Of a stretch of 6,811 nt of DNA, positions 1 through 5,749 are shown piece after piece. The position numbers and the translations under genes are program-made. Numbering within the stretch: position 1 is the stretch's first letter; each line of letters starts with the position of its first letter. This stretch comes from Tannerella sp. (GTDB lineage: Bacteria > Bacteroidota > Bacteroidia > Bacteroidales > Tannerellaceae). Location of the stretch: assembly GCA_031279875.1 (NCBI GenBank), contig JAITHS010000302.1, forward strand, positions 1 to 6,811, written 5' to 3'. The notes beneath the pieces were generated by a model. That model made no database searches. It saw nothing but the letters and a program-made list of their open reading frames with translations, and was not told the DNA's origin.

Positions 1-14
1 AAAATTAAAAATTT

Positions 15-40
15 GTTTACATATAGTTTACATATAGTTT
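15..40. repeat. 11-bp tandem repeat, about 2.4 copies
   Basis: The unit GTTTACATATA occurs at 15-25 and 26-36 without mismatch, followed by a partial GTTT at 37-40. The period is about one helical turn, so identical faces would be presented to a protein, but no function is shown. It lies in AT-rich DNA at the window edge, and the gene further left is not visible. Confidence 0.85.
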
Positions 41-59
41 GCAGGGACGAATGCCCTGT
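41..59. repeat. Short inverted repeat, possible dispersed-repeat remnant
   Basis: CAGGG (42-46) and CCCTG (54-58) are perfect 5-bp arms around a 7-base spacer. The sequence resembles the small GGGAC...GCCCTGT intergenic repeats I recall from Bacteroidota and other genomes. That likeness is from memory and was not searched. It could also be chance. Confidence 0.4.
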
Positions 60-75
60 ACGTTAACGCCCTCGC

Positions 76-145
76 AATGACGGACGTAAGCTCCAAACCG
101 CTTGCAGGGTTTAAAACCACTGCAAGGGTTTTGGGCACCGTCATT
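76..145. repeat. Imperfect 70-base palindrome with two tandem 18-mers
   Basis: The outer arms AATGACGG (76-83) and CCGTCATT (138-145) are perfectly complementary. Inside are two 18-mers, 95-112 and 114-131, each bounded by AAACC and GGTTT and identical at 14 of 18 positions. They also pair with each other: TTGCAG (102-107) with CTGCAA (120-125), GGTTT (108-112) with AAACC (114-118), and AAACC (95-99) with GGTTT (127-131), with single-base bulges at 100 and 119. The whole could form a long hairpin or cruciform. It may be a degraded dispersed intergenic repeat (the word CTCGCAATGACGG at 71-83 is of that kind) or a tandem pair of operator-like dyads with a 19-base period. The pairing is seen; the role is inferred. 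Confidence 0.6.
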
Positions 146-179
146 ACCTATCGTTTGGTGCTATCATTCCTGCTACCAA

Positions 180-197
180 TGACAAAAAAAATTGTCA
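180..197. repeat. TGACAA-A6-TTGTCA inverted repeat
   Basis: Perfect 6-bp arms at 180-185 and 192-197 flank six A residues. The word CAATGAC overlapping its left arm (177-183) also occurs at 75-81. The stem is AT-rich and has no following T-run, so it is a poor terminator candidate. Its function is unknown. Confidence 0.45.
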
Positions 198-211
198 GCT
201 TTGAACACCCG

Positions 212-238
212 CCCCTCATCCCCTCGTCCCCTCATCCC
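212..238. repeat. 8-bp polypyrimidine tandem repeat
   Basis: CCCCTCAT (212-219), CCCCTCGT (220-227) and CCCCTCAT (228-235) are followed by a partial CCC. Apart from single purines near the unit ends, the plus strand is all pyrimidine. It ends 22 bases before the promoter-like box, so a change in copy number would alter spacing to upstream sites. No function can be assigned. Confidence 0.75.
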
Positions 239-259
239 TTAATTCTCAATTTAAATACG

Positions 260-267
260 TATCTTTG
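260..267 (+). promoter_or_regulatory. Bacteroidota-type -7 promoter box
   Basis: TATCTTTG fits the TAnnTTTG -7 consensus used by the primary sigma factor of Bacteroidota, and it stands 25 bases before the ATG of the beta-helix gene. Transcription would begin near 272-276 and leave a leader of under 20 bases (AT-rich, no Shine-Dalgarno), which is normal for the phylum. No clear TTG-type -33 box is seen at the usual distance, so the promoter may be weak or activator-dependent. Confidence 0.6.
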
Positions 268-291
268 CGGTCATTATTTTATTAATTTATT

Positions 292-1926
292 ATGAAAGTC
301 ATATTCTCATTATTATTTTTAACACAGGTATTTACCTATACAAATGGGTCATCACGAGTAAATATATCTTCGGAAGACACCATCAAATTTAAAGCCGCCG
401 GATTAGTCCGCTACAGCGACTTCGGCGCAATAGGAGACGGAAAAATCGACGATGCCGAAGCTATCGCGGCGACCCATGCTTTTGCCAACCGGTACGGACT
501 TCCGGTAAAAGCCGACAACGAAGCGACTTATTATATCGGAGGAAAAGAATGCACTTCCGTCATCAGGACAGACACCGATTTCGGCACGGCAGCTTTCATC
601 ATCAACGATACCGAAGTACAAAATCGCAATGCGCCTGTTTTCATCGTCGCTTCCGGTCTGCAATCATTTAAACTCGAAGGATTGTCTTCGCTTAAACGTA
701 ATCAGAAGAAAATTGATGTTTCTCTGCCTCAAACATGTCTTATCAGCATTACTAATTCAAATGTAAAGCATTACATCCGGTTCGGGCCGAATCAGGATAA
801 GGGATCTTCGCAGACCGACATCTTTGTTGTTGATAAAGACGGTAACGTTGACATGAACGCCCCAATCATCTGGGACTTCGACCAAATAACCGACGCCACC
901 GCTCTTCCCATTGATATGGATACGCTTACTATCAAAGGCGGACGTTTTACTACAATTGCCAATAAAGCCGAATCAAAATATACTTATTATGCCCGAAACA
1001 TCGCTATCAAGCGTTCTCATGTGGTTGTTGACGGTCTGGAACACCGCATTACAGGCGAAGGCGACCATGGCGCACCATACGGCGGCTTTATCAATATCGG
1101 AGAATGTTCTTATGTAACTGTTAAAAATACTATACTTACCGGACACAAAACATACAACACCATCGGCTCGGCAGGCGTACCTGTTTCTATGGGTTCTTAT
1201 GACATCTCTGTCGGTCGTGCATTAAATGTTTCATTCATAGCCTGTAGCCAGACAAATGATATTAACGACCGCAGATATTGGGGAATACTGGGGTCTAACT
1301 ACTGCAAAAATCTTCTTTACGACAGTTGCACCTTTTCACGGTTTGATGCCCACAAAGGAGTTGCCAATGCCACCATCCGCAATTCAAAACTGGGACATCA
1401 AGGCATCAATGCCATCGGCAGCGGAACTTTTATTGTGGAAAACACTACCGTATCAGGTTGGAGTCTCATAAATTTGCGCTCCGATTACGGCAGTACATGG
1501 CAAGGAGAATTTATTATCCGCAACTGCGTTTTTGTACCGTCAGGCGGCAAATCGACCGTCGCAAACCTGATATCCGGCTCTTATTCGGGGAAACATGACT
1601 TCGGTTACACTTGTTATATGCCGGAACGGATTACTATCGAAAATCTTCATATCGACGATTCCAATCATCCTGATGATTATCGTGGGCCTGCTATTTTCGC
1701 AAATTTCAACCCTCAAATGACCGACGAATCATATCAGGAGACCTTTCCTTATGTTAAAACTAAGGAAGTTATTCTCAAAAATATAACTACGGCAAGCGGC
1801 AAAACATTGAGAACAAGTGATAATCCGTTTATATTTAAGGATGTGACGATTGTGGCTTTGTCATCAAACTTACAACCACAATTGCAAGCACCGATAGCGG
1901 CAAAGCAAATACAACAGGGTCAATAG
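292..1926 (+). CDS. Secreted right-handed beta-helix (pectate-lyase-3-like) protein
   Basis: A 544-residue exported protein. Residues 1-19 look like a signal peptide: a short basic start, a hydrophobic core FSLLFLTQVF, and polar residues from about 17. DFGAIGDG (43-50) followed by KIDDAEAI is the N-terminal signature of pectate-lyase-3/GH28-like beta-helix proteins. Beta-helix coils follow, with recurring short strands rich in N, G, I and V such as FINIGECSYVTVKNT, ATIRNSKLG and FIIRNCVF, over about 210-520. The family includes polysaccharide lyases, hydrolases and phage or host-surface depolymerases. I cannot assign a substrate or catalytic residues. No SusC/SusD or sulfatase genes are nearby, so it is not visibly part of a polysaccharide-utilisation locus. 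The ATG at 292 is supported by the signal peptide and the -7 box. The last 30 codons run antisense into the symporter gene, and the tail after about residue 523 (S/N/Q/P/A-rich) looks unlike beta-helix sequence. Confidence 0.85.
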   Translation: MKVIFSLLFLTQVFTYTNGSSRVNISSEDTIKFKAAGLVRYSDFGAIGDGKIDDAEAIAATHAFANRYGLPVKADNEATYYIGGKECTSVIRTDTDFGTAAFIINDTEVQNRNAPVFIVASGLQSFKLEGLSSLKRNQKKIDVSLPQTCLISITNSNVKHYIRFGPNQDKGSSQTDIFVVDKDGNVDMNAPIIWDFDQITDATALPIDMDTLTIKGGRFTTIANKAESKYTYYARNIAIKRSHVVVDGLEHRITGEGDHGAPYGGFINIGECSYVTVKNTILTGHKTYNTIGSAGVPVSMGSYDISVGRALNVSFIACSQTNDINDRRYWGILGSNYCKNLLYDSCTFSRFDAHKGVANATIRNSKLGHQGINAIGSGTFIVENTTVSGWSLINLRSDYGSTWQGEFIIRNCVFVPSGGKSTVANLISGSYSGKHDFGYTCYMPERITIENLHIDDSNHPDDYRGPAIFANFNPQMTDESYQETFPYVKTKEVILKNITTASGKTLRTSDNPFIFKDVTIVALSSNLQPQLQAPIAAKQIQQGQ

Positions 1927-3397
1927 AAGCCCACGGATACGTTTCTATCAGCACATCACGACCCGTCAGTAAGCGGCACAGACCTGTCGGCGCTGCTTCG
2001 GCTTTGTGGAGGAAAAGCATCGCGAAGAGGCTTACTATCAGGCCTGTCCAGAGGCTTGCGATAGCGCCCTGACGTGTAGCGCGTTTCCAGTAGAGCGAGC
2101 AGAAATACGCCGGCAGGAACGTTACGGCACAGACGCCCATAAACAACGCCGTACCACGTGCGATAACTCCTGCCGACAAGACATAACATATCACATAACT
2201 TACTAATATTGAGATAAGTATGCCGATACGGATACTGAGTGTAGAGGTTTTATCGCGGCGGCGTCCAAGTTGTGAAAAGATGTCGGACCCGAAAGCCGAA
2301 CCCATAGTATGAAACAGGGCGCTGAGCGTTGACATGCTTGCCGCCAGAATACATAGCATAAAGAATGTCCCAAACCACTCCGGCATCGCACTGTTGATAA
2401 ACACAGGTATGATTTTGTCCATGTCTTTAACTGCTTCCGACGCTACAACGCCATGTGTTTTAAGGAAAAACAGATTCGACAATGCGCCGACGTGATATAT
2501 CGTCCCGACGGTAATAGTGATGAAAAGGCAACCGATAAGGACGCCGCGGTTAAGTTGTTTGCCGCTTTTGACCATCATAAAACGCACTGCCAATTGAGGT
2601 TGCGCCAAACAGCCTATCCCTACGCCGAGAATCAGCGATGTGATAAGCGTAAACCATTGCGGCGAGCCTGTAACCGGCATTTGCGTCCACCCCTGATGAC
2701 CTATCGCTTGGAAACGTTCCGGCACACGGTCGGCAATGTCTCCAAGCGCCTGATTTGCTTCCGTAAAATTCATCCCCAGCACGCGATAAAACCACACGAG
2801 CAGGAAAAGCATACATAAAAACATTATAACTGCCTGAAAAGCATCGGTATAAAGTACTCCTTTGATGCCTCCTGTTATGACGTAGGCGGCAACTATGAGA
2901 GTGAAAATAAGCAACGACACGTGATAGTCAATTTGAAACATCTGTTCGATGAATACGGCGCCTCCTTTCATCACAACCGCCGTGTAGAGCGGCATCCCGA
3001 CAAATACGACTGCCGCAATGAACACCTGCACCGTCCGCGAACCGTAATGCAATCCGATGAATTGCGGAAACGTACTTGCCTTATATTGAGCGCCTAAACG
3101 ACGGGTTCGACGTCCGAAAAAGATGAACGCTACAATAACGCCCATCAGCATGTTCAACAAACAGAGCCACTGAATACCCATGCCGAATGTTGCCGCAACG
3201 CCACCGAAACCAACTATCGCAGAGGCAGATATGAACGTCGCACCATACGACAGCGCCATTATAAAAGGGTTTATTTCGCGACCGCCGAGCAAATAATCGT
3301 CGGCATTTTTTGTCCTTTTGTAGCCGAGATAGCCCAACAACGCAAGTACAAACATGTACAGAATGATGATAATACCTGTTCCGAGTGAATTTTCCAT
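1835..3397 (-). CDS. Sodium:solute symporter (SSS family)
   Basis: A 520-residue polytopic inner-membrane carrier of the LeuT-fold SSS family, near the usual length. Family marks seen: the NADDYLLGGR segment (31-40) before the second helix, the broken helix SYGATFISASAIVGFGG (50-66), the signature YVITGGIKGVLYTDAFQAV (172-190), and MSTLSA (355-360), where S356 and T357 align with the Na2-site S340 and T341 of PutP. About 13 membrane segments are plausible, ending in ALPLSVLAIVVVSL near the C-terminus. Pairing with a 36-residue accessory protein is typical of monocarboxylate/acetate-type (MctP-like) members, so an organic acid is my best guess. The substrate cannot be read from sequence. It is the last gene of the minus-strand series, 3 bases after the accessory gene. 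AGGAGG (3406-3411) lies 8 bases before its ATG, unusually strong for this phylum. Its 3' end overlaps the beta-helix gene by 92 bases. Confidence 0.92.
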   Translation of the reverse strand: MENSLGTGIIIILYMFVLALLGYLGYKRTKNADDYLLGGREINPFIMALSYGATFISASAIVGFGGVAATFGMGIQWLCLLNMLMGVIVAFIFFGRRTRRLGAQYKASTFPQFIGLHYGSRTVQVFIAAVVFVGMPLYTAVVMKGGAVFIEQMFQIDYHVSLLIFTLIVAAYVITGGIKGVLYTDAFQAVIMFLCMLFLLVWFYRVLGMNFTEANQALGDIADRVPERFQAIGHQGWTQMPVTGSPQWFTLITSLILGVGIGCLAQPQLAVRFMMVKSGKQLNRGVLIGCLFITITVGTIYHVGALSNLFFLKTHGVVASEAVKDMDKIIPVFINSAMPEWFGTFFMLCILAASMSTLSALFHTMGSAFGSDIFSQLGRRRDKTSTLSIRIGILISILVSYVICYVLSAGVIARGTALFMGVCAVTFLPAYFCSLYWKRATRQGAIASLWTGLIVSLFAMLFLHKAEAAPTGLCRLLTGRDVLIETYPWASIDPVVFALPLSVLAIVVVSLMTKPQSSHP

Positions 3398-3400
3398 CGT

Positions 3401-3511
3401 TTAATCCTCCTCTTTATTCCAACGTGAGATACCGTACCAGATCGCAAACGCGAGGCACAAAATAATGAGTAGATACGCTACCCAAATTCCGGGATATTCT
3501 ATTCCAAACAT
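3401..3511 (-). CDS. Symporter small accessory protein (36 aa)
   Basis: A 36-residue single-pass membrane protein: MFGIEYPGIW, a hydrophobic span at about 9-28, then a charged tail RWNKEED. The pattern M-[LF]-G-I-x-x-P-x-[IV]-W-x-A-Y-L-L ... YG ... WNK matches the short proteins annotated as 'symporter small accessory protein' that precede sodium:solute symporters in many bacteria and archaea. They are presumed to assist or stabilise the carrier. The ATG at 3511 is 2 bases after the glpT stop, and the stop is 3 bases before the symporter ATG, so the three are probably translationally coupled. The same frame is open further upstream to an ATG at 3769, but that longer version would run through the glpT coding sequence and add arginine-rich, non-membrane sequence, so I reject it. 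The assignment rests on recalled family resemblance and position. Confidence 0.85.
   Translation of the reverse strand: MFGIEYPGIWVAYLLIILCLAFAIWYGISRWNKEED
3406..3411 (-). promoter_or_regulatory. Strong Shine-Dalgarno sequence before the symporter
   Basis: AGGAGG on the minus strand, 8 bases before the symporter ATG, is a textbook Shine-Dalgarno element. It also encodes the end of the accessory protein (K-E-E-D, codons AAA GAG GAG GAT). The other starts in this series have no comparable element. It may be a codon coincidence or a deliberate coupling site. Confidence 0.5.
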
Positions 3512-3513
3512 AA

Positions 3514-4938
3514 TTAAATATTTATCTTTTCTTTTTTCCAAGTTGTTGAACAAAAGGCTATTGCAATAATCGAGCCGATGATGAAAAGCCAGAATATCGG
3601 GTTCCATCCGTAGTTGTTGGCTACTTTGCCCATAACTATTTTGGCAAGAACGGCGTCTCCAATCAGATAGCCGAACAACCCAACAAAGCCTGCTGCCGTT
3701 CCTGCTGCGTTTTTCGGGACGAGGTTTAGAGCTTGAACGCCTATCAGCGCTACCGGTCCGTAGATGCAAAAGCCTATCTCACAGAGCGAAAAATAGACCG
3801 TAAAATGTGAGGCGGCGGTAACGTCAACTCCGAGAATACCTGCCAGCCATGCGCCGACAGCGGTCGCTTTCCAGTACAAAAGTATGCCGAGCAGCACTAA
3901 CATCATATATAAGATGTTAGGCGGCGCACAGCGACCTTTGAAGTATTTTGCCGATATCCAGCCACATACTATTGTCCCCGGTACGCCGGCATAATTATGC
4001 AGCGAGAATGCCAGATTGCTCTGTTTGCTGTCCATGATGTTCATTTCCTGCAAATAGAGCGGCGCCCAGTCGCCGATGCCGTAACGTATCAGATATACAA
4101 AAGCATTGGCAATAGCAATGAGCCATAAAACCTTGTTTTTGAATACATAATCGACAAAAAGCCGTTTGAAAGGTATCTTTTCTTCTTCTCCGGCGGCGGC
4201 TTTTTTGCCCGAAAAATCGTTGCGATAGACGTCTATCGGTGACAGTCCGCACGATTGGGGAGTGTCGCGAAGCGTCCACCAACAAAAGAAAGCAAACAGC
4301 AGGGCGATGACAGCCGGAAAAATAAAGGCGGCGCGCCATGTTTGACCAACGTCGAAGAATAAAAACAGCCCTACGCCTGCCGTAGTGAGCAAACCGAGCG
4401 AGCCGCTGCCGATAGTGTGAGAGGTGTTCCAGACCGACATCTTGAAACTGCGTTCGTTTTGCGAAAACCATTGTGCCATAATACGTCCGCATGGTGGCCA
4501 GCCCATGCCCGACAGCCAGCCTACAAGTAGCATAAAACCAAATATCAGCCATACGTTTGTTGAGATATTTGACGTGCCGAACGGTAGCATTCCGACGCCA
4601 ATCATCAGTAATGACGACATTATCAGCCCTATGACGAGGAATTTGCGGGCGTCGCTGCGGTCGGATACGCTACCCATAATAAATTTGCTGAATGCGTAGG
4701 CAATAGATATTGCCGAGCCGGCTATACCGACGCCGGTTTTGTCGAGTATGCCTTCCTTAATCATCCCCGGCGCTGCCAGCGACAGGTTTTTACGAACCAG
4801 ATAATATGCGGCATAACCGAAAAACGCTCCCAGAAACACTTTCAAACGCATAATCGGATACTTACGGTCTATCTCCGCTTGCGGCAACAAAGGCTTGTGG
4901 GGCGGCGGATAAAACCACATACTTTTCTTTTCTTCCAT
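3514..4938 (-). CDS. glpT: Glycerol-3-phosphate:phosphate antiporter (OPA family MFS)
   Basis: A 474-residue 12-helix major-facilitator protein of the organophosphate:phosphate antiporter family, slightly longer than E. coli GlpT (about 452). The match to GlpT is strong over whole blocks: FFGYAAYYLVRKN (39-51), ISIAYAFSKFIMGSVSDRS (78-96), GMGWPPCGR (144-152), SVWNTSHTIGSG (168-179) and VYLIRYGIGDW (281-291). The two phosphate-binding arginines align as R49 (E. coli R45) and R285 (R269), and H174 aligns with H165. It should import glycerol-3-phosphate in exchange for inorganic phosphate across the inner membrane. UhpT, UhpC and PgtP relatives share much of this, so a different sugar phosphate is possible. 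The loop at about 240-256 (KKAAAGEEEK) is the charged central loop. It starts 4 bases after the atpF stop, where atpH would be expected. No glpK, glpQ or glp dehydrogenase is in the window. Confidence 0.88.
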   Translation of the reverse strand: MEEKKSMWFYPPPHKPLLPQAEIDRKYPIMRLKVFLGAFFGYAAYYLVRKNLSLAAPGMIKEGILDKTGVGIAGSAISIAYAFSKFIMGSVSDRSDARKFLVIGLIMSSLLMIGVGMLPFGTSNISTNVWLIFGFMLLVGWLSGMGWPPCGRIMAQWFSQNERSFKMSVWNTSHTIGSGSLGLLTTAGVGLFLFFDVGQTWRAAFIFPAVIALLFAFFCWWTLRDTPQSCGLSPIDVYRNDFSGKKAAAGEEEKIPFKRLFVDYVFKNKVLWLIAIANAFVYLIRYGIGDWAPLYLQEMNIMDSKQSNLAFSLHNYAGVPGTIVCGWISAKYFKGRCAPPNILYMMLVLLGILLYWKATAVGAWLAGILGVDVTAASHFTVYFSLCEIGFCIYGPVALIGVQALNLVPKNAAGTAAGFVGLFGYLIGDAVLAKIVMGKVANNYGWNPIFWLFIIGSIIAIAFCSTTWKKEKINI

Positions 4939-4942
4939 TGTT

Positions 4943-5449
4943 TTAATTTTTGAGGATGTCCGATTCTACCTCGTCTAATAGTTGCGTAATAAGTTTATCA
5001 TGAGCAGGTTGAGTGTCGAGTTCGCGACGAAGTATCTTCTCTGCAATGTCAACAGAAAGTTGTGCGACCTGCGCACGCAAGTCGCCGATGGCTTTCTGTT
5101 TCTGAAAGTCTATAAGTCGAAGGGTTTCTTCGAGCTTGCGCTTGCCTTCCTCTGCGGCGTCATCTTGAGCCTTACGTACTATTCGTGAGGCTTCGTCGGT
5201 AGCCTGTTTGAGGATAGATTGCTGATTTTTAACTGTTTCAGCCATGATGTCATCACATTTTTGACGGATACCGTCAAGCGTGCGCGTGGCTTCGTCGGCT
5301 TTGGCAAGCGATTGGGTGATATAGTCGCGACGTTCGTCAACCATGCGTGTAATAACGGGAAAGCCCCATTTTGCAAGCACGAAAAAGACGATGCCGAAAG
5401 AGACAATCATCCAAAACAGCAGTCCTATGTCGGGAGTTAAAAGCGACAT
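4943..5449 (-). CDS. atpF: ATP synthase Fo subunit b
   Basis: A 168-residue subunit b, the normal length. It forms the peripheral stalk that holds F1 against subunit a. One membrane helix lies near residues 10-30 after the typical start LLTPDIGLLFWM (3-14). It is followed by a long charged alpha-helix or coiled coil (about 36-165) with recurrent A, E, K, Q and R and no proline until QPAH near 147. The conserved IAEKILRRELD (135-145) near the C-terminus is the region that contacts delta in other b subunits. The ATG at 5449 is 3 bases after the atpE stop and has no Shine-Dalgarno. The gene downstream is glpT, not atpH, although delta is this subunit's direct partner in the complex. Confidence 0.96.
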   Translation of the reverse strand: MSLLTPDIGLLFWMIVSFGIVFFVLAKWGFPVITRMVDERRDYITQSLAKADEATRTLDGIRQKCDDIMAETVKNQQSILKQATDEASRIVRKAQDDAAEEGKRKLEETLRLIDFQKQKAIGDLRAQVAQLSVDIAEKILRRELDTQPAHDKLITQLLDEVESDILKN

Positions 5450-5452
5450 GGT

Positions 5453-5701
5453 TTAACTTAAAGCCATCAGACAAACGACTATTGCAAACAGTGCCGCGCC
5501 CTCTACTAATGCCGATACAATGATCATCGACATACGAATGTCGTTTGTGGCATCGGGTTGGCGTCCGATTGCTTCCATTGCGCTTTTGCCTATCTGTCCG
5601 AGGGCTAATCCTGCGCCGAGTACTGCTATTCCGGCGCCTATCGGAGCCGCTAAAGAACCAAAATTCTGTGCTGCCTGAAGCAGCGTGTTTAATAGTGTCA
5701 T
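5453..5701 (-). CDS. atpE: ATP synthase Fo subunit c
   Basis: An 82-residue hairpin of two membrane helices that oligomerises into the rotor ring. The first helix carries the glycine-rich packing motif GAGIAVLGAGLALG (22-35). The polar loop has the conserved GRQPD (46-50). The second helix holds the ion-binding carboxylate E67 in ALVEGAALFAIVV (64-76). E67 is followed by glycine and the Q...E-S/T sodium signature is absent, so coupling to protons is inferred. The ATG at 5701 follows the atpB stop by 19 bases, most of which are heptamer repeat, and no Shine-Dalgarno is present. The first 10 residues (MTLLNTLLQA) are within the usual range for the family. Confidence 0.97.
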   Translation of the reverse strand: MTLLNTLLQAAQNFGSLAAPIGAGIAVLGAGLALGQIGKSAMEAIGRQPDATNDIRMSMIIVSALVEGAALFAIVVCLMALS

Positions 5702-5707
5702 ATTATG

Positions 5708-5749
5708 TAATGTTTAATGTTTAATGTTTAATGTTCAATGTTTTATGTT
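5708..5749. repeat. 7-bp tandem repeat across the atpB stop codon
   Basis: Plus-strand units TAATGTT at 5708-5714, 5715-5721, 5722-5728 and 5729-5735 are perfect. CAATGTT (5736-5742) and TTATGTT (5743-5749) are one-base variants. On the coding strand the unit is AACATTA. The array encodes the end of subunit a (residues 346-353), supplies its stop codon (5721-5723) and fills most of the gap to atpE. Because 7 is not a multiple of 3, the TAA in successive units falls in all three frames. Confidence 0.9.

Noticed and set aside
77..295. Plus-strand reading frame of 72 codons across the upstream region
   Set aside because: It is built from the palindrome and tandem repeats, has no recognisable domain, and would cover the promoter-like box. 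It overlaps the start of the beta-helix gene by 4 bases only by chance.
1767..1786. GTTAT...ATAAC dyad just past the symporter stop, as a terminator
   Set aside because: The arms are only 5 bp and AT-rich with no U-tract, and it sits within the beta-helix coding sequence.
3512..3769. Upstream extension of the 36-residue accessory protein to 122 residues
   Set aside because: It would translate glpT sequence in a different frame. The short version begins with the family-like MFGI start right after the glpT stop.
3877..3884. TACTTTTG on the minus strand, a possible internal -7 box
   Set aside because: It lies deep inside glpT, with no -33 partner noted and about 370 bases from the next start. 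A single 6-base consensus match is expected by chance.
3995..4552. 185-codon minus-strand frame inside glpT
   Set aside because: Arginine- and cysteine-rich shadow in another frame of a well-supported transporter, with no family resemblance.
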